Source of the DNA: Isotricha intestinalis
Taxonomy: Eukaryota > Ciliophora > Litostomatea > Vestibuliferida > Isotrichidae
Length of the DNA: 62,909 nucleotides
Assembly (NCBI GenBank): GCA_023807065.1
Contig: JAJJLU010000373.1
Location: 1 to 62,909, forward strand
Reading direction: 5' to 3'
Shown: positions 1-10,431 of the stretch, piece by piece
Layout of the letters: every line of letters starts with the position of its first letter
How positions within the stretch are numbered: position 1 is the first letter of the stretch
Program-made: the position numbers and the translations under genes
The notes under the pieces: model-generated
Told to the model about the DNA's origin: nothing
Databases searched by the model: none
What the model saw: only the letters and a program-made list of their open reading frames with translations

Positions 1-150
1 GAAGAATCATCTGTAAATAATTAAAATATAAATAATTATAAATATTATTAGTGATTTTTTTCAATTAATAATGATTATATGAACTAAGATTATTGAATAA
101 ATAAAAAAATAGTTAATATATCCTAACTAAAAAAATAAATAATATATAAA

Positions 151-750
151 ATGGATGAAAACCACTTTAAAGAAACAATGAATTTAGTGTGTCTATAAAA
201 CATTAAATAGATATCACTTGGTTAATATTATTTCAAAATAAAATTTCCCAATAAATAAATTCATGAATGATATAGGATAACTTCAAATAGGAATTTCTGC
301 CAAAAATTGATAAAATAAACCCTTCAAATTTAAACCTAAATATAGAAGAACAACATTATAATTATTATAGATGTAAATATATGAATTTGAGAAATCTATA
401 CAAAAAAAAATATATTTTTAAAGGATTTTATCGAATTCGATATAGATGATATTTTATATATAAATTATCAGATTACTCAAAATGATAATAAATTTAGTTA
501 TTCATTGATTAGATTGTATTTTAGCTGTAATGTATAATAAACCATCATATTGTTTATTCTTTAATATGAAAATAATGTTAATTCTTTTATTAAATAAATT
601 GAAAATAATCACATCCAATATTAAAATTAAAAATGAAAAAATTAAAGTTAAAAATAATATTATGGAATAGAATTAGATGGATTCTTCTTGGAATATAAAT
701 TAAAGAATAATAATTATAGTTATAATTGAAATTTTTAAAAATATTCATCT
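151..750 (+). pseudogene. possible gene relic at left end
   Basis: No intact gene is visible in the first 849 bases. One frame starting at the ATG at 151 can be followed to the TGA near 748 without an indel, if in-frame TAA/TAG and a few TGA are read through. The part around 391-560 has Asp, Glu and Ser codons at a density more like the true genes than like random AT-rich DNA. The number of stops is no lower than chance for this composition, so this is the weakest of the relics. It could be plain intergenic DNA. No telomere repeat is present at position 1. Confidence 0.25.
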
Positions 751-849
751 ATATAAAAAATAAATCATAATTAATTATTTGTTTTACTTCTTATATTCCA
801 ATTTTTATTTAAAAATTAATTAAAAAAAGATTTAAAAAAAACTTACAAA

Positions 850-2343
850 TTAACCTAATTCACTTTCTGAAATTTTATTTTTGATATTATAATCAATAAT
901 TGGTATTATTACTTCTATACTTAATAATTTTTTCATATTTTCAAAAAATAAAAATAATAGTTCATATGTTCGAGAGCATTTTAAAATCCAAATTGGAAAA
1001 ATATATTCAAATACATAAAATTTAGATCTTTGCCTTTTTTGCATTTCTTGAAAAAAAGATAGGTTAAATTTTTTATTTATTCCAGTATAGTTATTTATGT
1101 ATATTTGTTTAGGAGGATTTAAAGAATTAAGAATATTAATTTTAGAACTTTTATCTAAATTTTTACCAAAACTAAATTTACAGGCTAAATTACTTTCATA
1201 AGTAAATTTCTTTATAATTTTATTTTTTTTAAAATTACCATTTTTTACAAATTCATCGCTTACAATCCTATTCATTAAATCACAAATAAAAGCTTTTTGA
1301 GATAAATAAACAGATAAATATTGAAAAATTTTTAAGATAATATCTAAAAATCCTCCAATATTACCTAAAACTTCTTGTATTGTCACATATTTTCTGACAT
1401 AATGAGTTTCCCTACAATAAAAAGTAATAAATATTTCTGTGAGAGAAGGATTATTTTTTGTATAATCTACATTTACTTTTTTATCAATAATATCAGGATA
1501 AATTAATTCAAATTCAAAAAATTTATATAATTTTCTTTTACTATAAAATATCCCTTGATCACTTTCATATACAGAAGGTGAAAAATAATAAAAATACCTT
1601 CTCAAATTATCAAAAGAAAGAGAGAAACCATCACTTCTAACAATTTCAATAATAGGATTATATTTATTATAATGATCAACAGAAAAAGAAAGATATAATA
1701 GACTTAAATATGTATTTTCAAAATATTTTAAAATTTCATCTTCACTTCTACATATAATATTAGAATCATTTTGACATTTATTTAATGATATTTTTAAAAA
1801 ACTAAATCCAACAGCAGAATCTCCAAATCTTCCACTTATTTTTAAATTTTGATTTGATTTAACACACATATAATTATTTATATTATAACCTTGTTCATTT
1901 AATTTTGTATTGAATTCAATATTTTTACATTCTTCTATTTCAATATTAGTTATTGTTGTTTGTAAAGTATGTTCTCCATTAATATCCACTGGAAAAGTAT
2001 CTTGCCGTTCAATTTTTAAATTTACTAATGTTGGTTCTAAATTTTTTGTTGTTCCATTTAAATCAGAAAACGAAAGTAATAAAGGAACATTTGAAAAATC
2101 TATTGAAGCTTCTCCACCAATTTGAACCATATTAGTGGTTATGGAAAATGAAGTATTATTAAATAATTGAAGAAAATATATTAATGAAACCCCAATTACA
2201 ATTATGATTGAAAATATGCTAAATAAAAAGCCTAAATTTGTATGATATATTTCTTCTTTTTTATATAAAAGATGAAAATCTACTCCATAAATATTTATTG
2301 ATTCAAATAATTTATTAATTTTTTTTAAAAATTTTTTAGACAT
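850..2343 (-). CDS. ciliate-type two-membrane-segment protein, copy A
   Basis: The protein has about 497 residues when started at the ATG at 2343. An upstream in-frame ATG at 2385 would add 14 residues, but the shorter form better matches the N-terminus of the paralogue at 53238-54746. Residues 39-60 form a strong hydrophobic membrane segment after a short cytosolic lead with the motif YHTNLG. A long non-cytosolic region follows, with spaced Cys residues and the motif LKISGRFGD followed by a SEDEI motif. A second hydrophobic region (IQEVLGNIGGFLDIILKIF) precedes a Lys-rich tail. This architecture is typical of expanded ciliate families of unknown function. Role is unknown; a surface or endomembrane location is inferred from the membrane segments only. 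Confidence 0.85.
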   Translation of the reverse strand: MSKKFLKKINKLFESINIYGVDFHLLYKKEEIYHTNLGFLFSIFSIIIVIGVSLIYFLQLFNNTSFSITTNMVQIGGEASIDFSNVPLLLSFSDLNGTTKNLEPTLVNLKIERQDTFPVDINGEHTLQTTITNIEIEECKNIEFNTKLNEQGYNINNYMCVKSNQNLKISGRFGDSAVGFSFLKISLNKCQNDSNIICRSEDEILKYFENTYLSLLYLSFSVDHYNKYNPIIEIVRSDGFSLSFDNLRRYFYYFSPSVYESDQGIFYSKRKLYKFFEFELIYPDIIDKKVNVDYTKNNPSLTEIFITFYCRETHYVRKYVTIQEVLGNIGGFLDIILKIFQYLSVYLSQKAFICDLMNRIVSDEFVKNGNFKKNKIIKKFTYESNLACKFSFGKNLDKSSKINILNSLNPPKQIYINNYTGINKKFNLSFFQEMQKRQRSKFYVFEYIFPIWILKCSRTYELLFLFFENMKKLLSIEVIIPIIDYNIKNKISESELG

Positions 2344-2469
2344 TTTGTTTCTCTCTTTTTTAATAAACAATAAACAATTAATCATCTTCTATTAAAAAAA
2401 TAAAAATTTATAAAAATACCATTTTATAAATTTAAATAATTGGCCATTTAAAAAGAATAATTGAAAAAA

Positions 2470-3359
2470 ATGTCTTCATTACCTCATCTAATAGAATTAA
2501 AAGAAATTCCCAAAGTGATAGAATCAGAAAATGTAGTTCTAATTCCAAAAGGAAATATAAGAGAAGCAATAATTCATGAAGAAAAATTAGATGAACAAAG
2601 TGGATAAATTCATGTATATATAACTTCAGTATATCATAATTGTGTAAAAGAATTGAAATTAAAATCAAAAGCAATTTTATAAAATATCAAAGAATGATTT
2701 ATCAGAAGAAGAATATATGAAAAATACAGATCCTAATTTTGAAAATGAAATAAGTGAAATTAATTTAGAAAAAAATGAAGAACCAGAAAGAAAGATATAA
2801 AAAATCCTAAAAAAGATTTATTTTATTCTGCTTTAAGTGTGCATTACTATCATCAACAATTCAAATATCATTTATAATAACAATAACAAAAGAATATCTT
2901 AATAAACCTCATTTAATAACAGAAGAACCTGAATTAATAACAATAAGATTATTAGCTTTTTTAACATTAACTTTCAAATTATTGATTGAATTAGGAAACG
3001 GAAGAAAAATAGTCACTCATGGAATTTATCAAAGTTTCTTATATATAAATAATAATAAAAGATTATTAATTATATTTATGGGAATAGTACAAATATTTAC
3101 TACTTTAAGTTGTTAATTTTGTTCAAGTGAATTAATAGTTCAAACTGAAAGTGTCATTAATTGTATTAAAGATTTTTCAACTTTAATTGTTTTAACTGAA
3201 ATTGATAATTGGATAGGAGATTATTTTTTAAACATCTGTATACAAATGCAAGTTTATACTAGTGATTATGTTTCTCAAATTTATATTTTAAGAAAAAAAG
3301 ATTATTATAGATATCATTTAAGTGATTTTTGTATTGATGCAACTGTTGTTGGACTTTAA
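2470..3359 (+). pseudogene. decayed multi-pass membrane protein gene
   Basis: From the ATG at 2470 a clear protein reading runs to a terminal TAA at 3357-3359, but it is broken. In-frame TAA codons occur at 2605-2607 and 3114-3116, and at least three one-base frame changes are needed (around 2680, 2800 and 2840). The C-terminal two thirds read as hydrophobic segments with motifs such as EEPELITIRLLAF and FSTLIVLTEIDNWIGDYF, which look like a ciliate family of multi-pass membrane proteins. Most Gln positions are still CAA, so decay seems recent. It lies head-to-head with the 850-2343 gene. An intron explanation was tested: no GT-AG pair removes the stops and frame changes together. Confidence 0.85.
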
Positions 3360-3594
3360 TTTTTTCTATTGTTCTTATTTATCAAAATATTATTTTTTTC
3401 TCATAAAAAATAAATTTAGGTTTATTTATCTTTTTTTTTATAAATATTAGGTTTTTCAATAATATAATATTAAATTATGTTTTTTAAATATATTTACTTT
3501 TAAAATAAAGGTTTAATTTATTTTTTTTTTTAATTTTTTTTAAAATTCACTTAGATATTAATATGTATTTAAATAAAATATTTATTTTTTTCTA

Positions 3595-4614
3595 ATGGAA
3601 AACCATAGAATAATAGATTTTGAAGAATTAGAAAATAAAATACAATTAAATATAGATTCTTTTAAATTATATCTTAATTCAGTTGGAGGTCATTCTCTTT
3701 TTATTGAAATATCAAGAAAATATTTAATTAAAAGTTCAAACGAAAGTGAAATTAATTTTTATTGTTTTATAAATCAAAATAAAAAAACTTTTCATGCAAA
3801 TACAATTCCTAATTTTAAAGGGGTTATTAGACAAAAAACAAAATATTTTAAATTAATAGAAAATTATGTTAATCAATGTAAAACTTTTTTTAGAAATTAT
3901 TTAAATGAAAATAAAATAAATGCAAAAGACATTGATATAGAAAAGGACATTAAATTTAATGAAATATTTAATTCATTTTTAAAAGAAAAAGATATTTATA
4001 CTATTTATGACTTAAATCCTTCTTTTAAAAAACTAAAAGAAAATTTAAATGGTTTTTCAAAAGAAAAATTAAAATGGATATTATTTTCTTTTGTAAAGTG
4101 GAGAGAAAATTTTTTAAAAAATGATTTTTTAGTTTTAGAAAATCTAACATATGAAATGCAAAGTCCTGCAATAATTGATATTAAATTAGGTTCTGCAAAA
4201 AAATTTTCTAAAGAAAATCATAAAGAAAAAACTTATGAAGGAGCTTCAAATAAAATTGGATGTAGAATTATGGGAATTCAAAAAGGAGAAATTTTTAAAA
4301 ATAGATATTATACTAGAAATTTAAGTGAAGAATATTTTCAAAAAGAAATTTTTGAATTTTTTAAAGACAAAAAAGAATTAGTTAAAAAAACTTTTGAAGA
4401 ATCTCAATATTTAATTAAAGAAGTAAAACAATTTGATATGGAATTTAAATATTCTTCTTTATTAATTGCTTATGATGATAAAGATGAAAGTATTAATGCA
4501 ATAAATTTAATAGATTTTTCCTTTTTTGAAAAAGGAACTAATACTAATGACTCTACTATTAATTTAATCAAATCTATTGAAAATTTTATTGAAATTTTGA
4601 AAAAAATAAGATAA
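3595..4614 (+). CDS. inositol polyphosphate kinase family protein
   Basis: The 339-residue protein carries the inositol polyphosphate kinase signature PxxxDxKxG as PAIIDIKLG, with Pro191, Asp195, Lys197 and Gly199. A conserved segment around YEGASNKIGCRIMG follows, and a C-terminal SSLLIAYD...IDFSFF block contains Asp307, the expected metal/ATP-binding acidic residue of the family. The family (IP3K, IPMK, IP6K) phosphorylates soluble inositol phosphates using ATP in cytosol or nucleus. Length is near that of compact IPMK/IP6K enzymes. Which inositol phosphate is used cannot be told from sequence. The gene uses a single exon and ends with TAA. Confidence 0.9.
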   Translation: MENHRIIDFEELENKIQLNIDSFKLYLNSVGGHSLFIEISRKYLIKSSNESEINFYCFINQNKKTFHANTIPNFKGVIRQKTKYFKLIENYVNQCKTFFRNYLNENKINAKDIDIEKDIKFNEIFNSFLKEKDIYTIYDLNPSFKKLKENLNGFSKEKLKWILFSFVKWRENFLKNDFLVLENLTYEMQSPAIIDIKLGSAKKFSKENHKEKTYEGASNKIGCRIMGIQKGEIFKNRYYTRNLSEEYFQKEIFEFFKDKKELVKKTFEESQYLIKEVKQFDMEFKYSSLLIAYDDKDESINAINLIDFSFFEKGTNTNDSTINLIKSIENFIEILKKIR

Positions 4615-4649
4615 TAATTTTTCTATTATATATTTTTTTAATATAAATA

Positions 4650-5640
4650 GGCAATTATGAATTTGCTTTTTTAAAGAATACAAATTTAAAATTTTATTTT
4701 ATTGTTAATAAAAATGTTTATCTTTTATAAAATAATAAAATTTAAAAACCAATTGAATAATTATTTCAAATTTTAAAGAAAAAGAGAATAATCTATTAAT
4801 AAACCTAAAAAATATTTTTGGAATATTATATTAAAACCAGATTCCAAAGATTGAAAATTATCAAAATTATATTACAATAATATTTATATTATTTTATATG
4901 AAATCATAATTCTTTTATATGCTTAAAGTAAAAAATCTTATTATATAAAAGGTTCAAATTTTATTTAGAAAGATCTATATATTTTTATATGAAATTCTAT
5001 ATTATAAAAATATATGAATAATTTTTTCTTTATTTATTTCAGGGAAATTTTAAATAATAGATTAAAAACCAGTTCTTTATTTTCCTTTTATTCTATCTTT
5101 GATTAAATTAATGGTGTGTTTTATTTAAATATTCTTAAATTCTTTTTTTTCATTTCTTGAAAATTTGGGGAAATTATTTTAGAAAAAATAAATAATATTG
5201 AGAAACAGAAACATTTGATAAATGATAAATAAATGAACTTGGATATATTGATTTTTTCATTAAAATAAATTATTTCAACTTTATTATTTATATAAAAATT
5301 ACGATTAATAAATAAGAGATTGCCTTATAATAATATTTTAAAAAAAATGAATTTATAATCTATCATTTTTTTTAAATTAAATATTTTCAAACACTTATTA
5401 TTTGGTTTTTTTTATAAATATTTCCTTTTTACCTTTTAATTTTGCAATTTTTCATTAATCAAATTAACAAATTAATTATTTGATGATAGATGATAATAAT
5501 TTTTAATTTTACATATCAAAATTTAATTTTTTAAATTTTGCTTAATTTTAATTTGTAATCCTATCTGTGTCTTTTTGGAAGTTTAAACCTTGTTTTTTTG
5601 GAATTTAAAGAAATAATATAATATAAGTTTAATTTCTATT
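4650..5640 (+). pseudogene. possible hydrophobic gene relic
   Basis: This 1.3 kb gap between genes (4615-5962) has no intact reading frame. Between about 4780 and 5460 two overlapping frames read as mostly hydrophobic protein, with phrases such as FSLFISGKF near 5035 and NELGYIDFFIKINYFNF near 5235. They are interrupted by TAA, TAG and TGA and by frame changes. The pattern fits a decayed membrane-protein gene like the one at 2470. Hydrophobic readings come easily from AT-rich DNA, so confidence is low. From 5640 to the next ATG the DNA is A-rich leader-like sequence with no recognisable element. Confidence 0.3.
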
Positions 5641-5962
5641 CAATCTAATCAAAAATTTTAAAAAAAAAAAAGGAACTATCAATTATTTATATGCTTATAA
5701 TAAGGTTAAAATAAATAAAATTGATTTGAAAAAAATATTTCCTTCTTGTTTAAAAGAAATTTTTTTTTAAAAGATTTATTCTCTCATTAAGAAAAATAAA
5801 AAAAATAAATTACAAATAAATAAATGAAATATAATATAATATAATATTAAACAACATTCTAAAAAATCCTAAATAAAATGATGTTGGAAAAATCTAAACC
5901 ACCTCAAAAAAATTTAAAAAAAAAATAAAATCCAAAAAAAAAAAATATATATATAAAAAAAA

Positions 5963-6985
5963 ATGAGCAAAACTGAAATATATGATGAAAAAACAGGAAC
6001 AAAGCGTTACTGGATATCAAACAAGAACGGAATGCAAGCAGCATTTTTAGAAAGAGGAGCAACAATGACAACATTAACATCTCCAGATAAAGACAATAAA
6101 TTTGAAAATACAATAATAGAATTAAAAGATTTCAATGAATATTTAAACAATACTCCTTATATGGCCGTAGTTCCTGGAAGATATGCCAATCGTATAGCAA
6201 AGGGTAAATTTACAATAGATGGAGTTGAATATAATTTAAATAAAAATGATAATGGTAAAAATCATCTTCATGGTGGAAATGTTGGTTTTGATAAAAAAAA
6301 TTGGACAATGAAAGAATTAAAAGATAATTCAATTACATTTGAATATTTAAGTCCTGATGGTGAAGAAAATTTCCCTGGTAATTTAAAAGCTACAGTAACT
6401 TATACTTTAAATGATGATAATTCTTTAGAAGTAAATTATAAAGCTGAAACTGATAAAAGTACTCATTGTAATTTAAGTCAACATGCATATTTTAATTTAA
6501 GTGGTAATTATAAAAATCAAAGTATTGATCATTATCAAGTGAAAATAAATGCAAATGGAATTACAGAAGTAGATGATGAATTAATTCCAACAGGTAAAAT
6601 ATTACCTGTTGAAAATACAGTATATGATTTTAGAGAAAGTAAAAAATTAAGTGATATAAAAGATTATGCTTATGATCATAATTTTTGCTTAAATACAAAA
6701 GGAGATAAAGAAATGTTTCAAGCTGCTGAAGTTTATGATAGTGAAAGTGGTAGAGTTATGGAAATATTTACTAATTATCCTGGAATGCAATTTTATACTG
6801 CTAATTTCTTAGATGGAAGTAATACTGCTGCTAATGGAAGTAAATGCGGAAAAAAAAGCGCTTTTTGTATGGAAACTCAATTTTATCCTGATTCTCCTAA
6901 TCATGCTGAATTTCCTAGTACTCTTTTAAAACCTGGTGAAGTTTATGATAGAAAAGCTATTTTTAAATTTTCTGTTAGGAAATAA
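5963..6985 (+). CDS. GALM: aldose 1-epimerase (galactose mutarotase)
   Basis: The 340-residue protein is a full-length aldose 1-epimerase, which interconverts alpha and beta anomers of galactose or glucose in the cytosol at the entry of the Leloir pathway. Family landmarks are present in order: VPGRYANRIAKGKF, NHLHGG, the catalytic His174 in LSQHAYFNLSG, the substrate-binding Asp238 in YDHNF, and the catalytic base Glu304 in METQFYPDSPNH. No signal peptide is seen. The ATG at 5963 follows an A-rich leader. The early part of the gene contains CGT, GTT and GGC-type codons that are rare elsewhere in the window. The sequence resembles bacterial-type GALM closely, so transfer from bacteria is possible but untested. 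Confidence 0.95.
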   Translation: MSKTEIYDEKTGTKRYWISNKNGMQAAFLERGATMTTLTSPDKDNKFENTIIELKDFNEYLNNTPYMAVVPGRYANRIAKGKFTIDGVEYNLNKNDNGKNHLHGGNVGFDKKNWTMKELKDNSITFEYLSPDGEENFPGNLKATVTYTLNDDNSLEVNYKAETDKSTHCNLSQHAYFNLSGNYKNQSIDHYQVKINANGITEVDDELIPTGKILPVENTVYDFRESKKLSDIKDYAYDHNFCLNTKGDKEMFQAAEVYDSESGRVMEIFTNYPGMQFYTANFLDGSNTAANGSKCGKKSAFCMETQFYPDSPNHAEFPSTLLKPGEVYDRKAIFKFSVRK

Positions 6986-7789
6986 GATTGGTTTTTATTT
7001 AGGGATATTTAAATAAGTATATTTAAGAAAAATTTGGTGTTTTTATTTTTTATTGGGTTAAAAATTTTTTTTTTGGTTTTTCTTTTGGTTTTTTAATTAT
7101 TATTTTTCAAAAAAGGTATTAAATAAATTTTCTTTAAAGAAAGAAAATTTCTTTTTTTATTTATTAGTTGTTACTCACTTGAATCTTAAAATCATACTTT
7201 TTAACTTTAAAACTCAGTTTATTAATCTTTTTTATTAATTAAATATTAGTTTAGTATAAAGGTAGATTTTTTTGATGTAAAAGAAAATAAATCAAAAAAA
7301 ACCCAATAATTATTTTATTTATCAATAAATACATTTAAAATAAAACTGGGAAAAATTTCTTCCCCATTTTATTTAAATATCTTATTGATTTCAATAATAA
7401 TAAATTTTTTGAGATTTGAAAGAATAATGAATCAAATTTTTAAATGCCAAAGAAAAACCAAAAATTTTGTAAATTTAATTTAAAACAATTTTTTTCCTCA
7501 AAATGAAATTAAATTTAAACAAAAAAAATCTTGAAATTCCCTCCAGGAAAATCTTAAGATTTAACATTATATAAATTAATTTTAATTTAACAAATTATAA
7601 AAAGGACTTAAAAAAAGTGTTTAAACATCTTAATTTTAAATCAATAAACCATTATGAATAAAAAAACATATTAAATTAAATTAAATACCATATCCTTGAA
7701 TAATAAATCTTTTTGAAAAAAATTAAAAAAATTTGATTCAAAAAAATATAAATTTGGAATTAGACCATTTTTAATATTATATTTATATA
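6986..7789. other. intergenic region without a recognised gene
   Basis: About 800 bases between the epimerase and the PHD-finger gene contain no intact reading frame and no relic that I could follow with confidence on either strand. The only clear structure is a perfect inverted repeat at 7125-7150. The last 200 bases before the ATG at 7790 are A/T runs typical of leaders in this window. Confidence 0.6.
7125..7150. repeat. perfect 11-bp inverted repeat
   Basis: The arms 7125-7135 (AAATTTTCTTT) and 7140-7150 (AAAGAAAATTT) are exact reverse complements around a four-base AAAG loop. It sits about 140 bases downstream of the epimerase stop codon. Such AT-only palindromes can arise by chance in DNA this AT-rich; a role in 3' end formation is speculative. 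Confidence 0.5.
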
Positions 7790-9268
7790 ATGCCAATTAA
7801 AAATAATCTCAAACTAGGAAATTTATCATCAACAACTGCTTTATTTTCAATAACATCAACAACAACTCCAAGTAATAAATCATTATTAAGTCATAAAACA
7901 AAACGTTCAATATATTCTTTAGATGCTTCTGAATTAGGAAATAGATGTTCAATATGTTTAGAATATGATAAATATTCAAAAGAAAAATGCATTAAATGTA
8001 AAAATTGCAATAGTACTTTTCATTATAAATGTTATAAAGATAATTATATTTCAAATGTAACTTCCATTGAAAATACAAATAATTTTATATGTGAAAGATG
8101 CAATTTAAATAAAGATAATTTTAATTCTATTCAATGTTATTTATGTGGAGATGAAAAAGGAATTATGAAAAAAATTGATAATGAATTATATTCACATATT
8201 TATTGTTTAAAATTTATAAAAGAATTAAATAAGGATAAAACTGAACAATTAAGACAATGGAGATTTAGTTCAAAATGTAAATGTTGTAAAAGTATAATTG
8301 ATAAAATTCCAGTCATTAAATGTGCTAATAGTAAATGTAAAAATTATTATCATATTAAATGTGCTATTAATTTATCTTTAATTTTTAATATAAATTTTCA
8401 AAAAAATTTTTATAATACTGATGATTATGTTAATTTTTATTGTCTTACTCATAATTCTAATATAGTTAAGGCTTATCAAAGTTTTATTTCTGAAAATGAT
8501 GAAAGTGAAAAAACAAATAACGTTATTGAAAATATTAAAGTTCAAAAAATCAATGATATTCAAACTCCTATTAAAATTGTTGAAAATGATATTAAAAAAA
8601 ATGGAAATAAAACATTAAAAGATAATTTAAAAGGAAGAGAATATGATAATTTAATAAAAGATAATAATAATTTTATTGAAAATGGAATTTTAAAAGATAA
8701 TTTAAATATAAAGGAAGATGAAATAAGTAAAAAAGGAAAAATGAGTATTGGAGAATTTTTAATTGAAAATGCTAATAAAAAACCTATTTCAATTATTGAA
8801 TTAAATAATAAATCAAATGAAAATAAAGATTATTCTCAGAAAGAAAAAAATATTGAAGAAAAAAAAGAAATGAAAAAATTAGAAAAAAAAGAAAAGGTTG
8901 AATTATTTAAAATAAAAGTTGAAAAAATTAGTCCAAATGAATCAAAAAATATAAGTAATAATAATTATAAACATGATAAACATGATTTAAAATTAAATAA
9001 AGAGGAAATTAATAATGAAAAATCAAAAGATATTAACATAAATGAAGAAAATAAAAATAATATATATATAAAAAATGAAAAAAATATTATTGAAAAATCA
9101 AGTGAGTTAAATAATAATTGTGAAAAAGAAAAAAAGATAAAAAAGGATTATAAATGGCATATAAATTTAGGAATTGAAACTATTGATTCTCCTAAAAAAT
9201 CCGTTAATACAAATATAGATATTTTTGAATTGTTTAATCAAATAAATAAAAATAGCACTCTTCCTTGA
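7790..9268 (+). CDS. PHD plus extended-PHD zinc finger protein
   Basis: The 492-residue protein has a Cys/His-rich N-terminal third (about residues 45-225) followed by a long Lys/Glu/Asn-rich tail. The first cluster (CSICLEYDKY, CIKCKNCNSTFHYKCY, FICERC) reads as a PHD finger. It is followed by CYLCGDEKGI, a Cys knuckle CKCCKSII, CANSKCKNYYHIKCA and a final FYCLTH, the layout of an extended PHD (zf-HC5HC2H) domain. The PHD plus ePHD tandem is known from chromatin readers of the BRPF/JADE/AF10 group, which bind histone H3 tails. A nuclear chromatin role is therefore likely. No bromodomain or PWWP domain is present. The tail from about residue 230 is low complexity. The gene ends with TGA. Confidence 0.85.
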   Translation: MPIKNNLKLGNLSSTTALFSITSTTTPSNKSLLSHKTKRSIYSLDASELGNRCSICLEYDKYSKEKCIKCKNCNSTFHYKCYKDNYISNVTSIENTNNFICERCNLNKDNFNSIQCYLCGDEKGIMKKIDNELYSHIYCLKFIKELNKDKTEQLRQWRFSSKCKCCKSIIDKIPVIKCANSKCKNYYHIKCAINLSLIFNINFQKNFYNTDDYVNFYCLTHNSNIVKAYQSFISENDESEKTNNVIENIKVQKINDIQTPIKIVENDIKKNGNKTLKDNLKGREYDNLIKDNNNFIENGILKDNLNIKEDEISKKGKMSIGEFLIENANKKPISIIELNNKSNENKDYSQKEKNIEEKKEMKKLEKKEKVELFKIKVEKISPNESKNISNNNYKHDKHDLKLNKEEINNEKSKDININEENKNNIYIKNEKNIIEKSSELNNNCEKEKKIKKDYKWHINLGIETIDSPKKSVNTNIDIFELFNQINKNSTLP

Positions 9269-9269
9269 A

Positions 9270-10258
9270 AACTGTTATTAAATGTAATTTTTATTTGGAT
9301 ATTTATCTTTAAAGTTTTATAAATTAATATTTTATTTTATATGAAAGTTTATATTAAAGAATATAAAATAATAAATTATAAATTCACATTTATTTTTTTA
9401 AGAGTTTTTTTTTTGTGTATATCAATTAATAGTTATAAAAGAAAAATTTTGAGATTATTATATCTTAATGAAATATTTCTATAGAATATAATTAATCACT
9501 CTTAAATTGAACTCAATTCTACCTTTTTTATAAATGTTTATTTTCCACATCTATTATTTATCATATTCTAAATTTTACTTTATTAATAAAATATTTATTT
9601 GTTAGAATAAAGTATTTATATAAATGTCATTTTTTAATGAATTTTTTTATGGATGTTATTTTAAAATTATGTTTGAATCAAAATGTTATTATTTAATACA
9701 TTATTTTTTTATAATGTTGTCTTTCACTATGATAAATTTCATTGAGATTAGGTAAAAATGTATTTTATTTTACAATGTCATGAATCACAATTTTTTCAAT
9801 TTTTAATTCAAGTTTTAATTGTATTTGAATCTTTTAAATTTAGATTTTAATGATTAATTTTTTTTTGTTTTATTTCTAACTTTTCAACAAATTCATTAAG
9901 ATACATTTTTTTTTATTTTTCTCATAATTTATTTTCATATAATCTTTTCTTTTATTGTAATTTCTCGATTTATCATTTTCCACATAATTATTTTTATTAA
10001 ATAAAAACAAAAAAATATTCAAGTCACTATTTAATGCCAAGGAGAAGGATAAATAAAATAATTTTTTTTTATATTTTTTGATTTTCCACTGAAATAAACT
10101 ACAAATTTTGTTCAATTTTTTTTTGTCATAGTTTTGTTTTATATTTTAGCTATTATGCTACTTTCATTACTCATTTTGTTTTCATTAATTCTATTAAAAT
10201 TTGATTTATTACTTATATTTAAATTCTCACAATTACCATTATTCCTTTGGGAATTCAT
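9270..10258 (-). pseudogene. decayed gene relic in the 9.3-10.4 kb gap
   Basis: Reading from an ATG at 10258 leftward gives protein-like stretches on the minus strand in changing frames: an Asn/Ser-rich start (10258-10150), a Lys-rich middle (10120-9890) and a well-formed segment around 9790-9690 containing IEKIVIHDIVK and FLPNLNEIYHSERQHYKK. In-frame TAA and TGA interrupt them and at least two frame changes are needed. The product is not recognised. An intact 79-codon frame at 9876-10115 lies inside this relic and is probably only a surviving piece of it. The rest of the gap (10259-10431) shows nothing. Confidence 0.45.
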
Positions 10259-10431
10259 AAAATAAATTTAATTAAATAATATAAAAAATATTATTAATAT
10301 TTTAATTTTTTCATTAGTAAAATTGTATGATTTCTAATATATAAATGATAATTAAATATAACAAAATAAGTTAATTTTATTGAAATTTTAATTTTTTATA
10401 ATAAAAAACCATTAATTTTTATCAATAAAAT

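Noticed and set aside
2432..2674. Minus-strand 80-codon Leu-rich frame
   Set aside because: It lies opposite the start of the relic at 2470, and its Leu/His-rich content is what the complement of AAT/GAA-rich coding sequence gives.
2590..2900. Short introns as the cause of the breaks in the 2470-3359 relic
   Set aside because: No GT-AG pair removes both stops and all frame changes, and the stops lie inside segments that read as protein on both sides.
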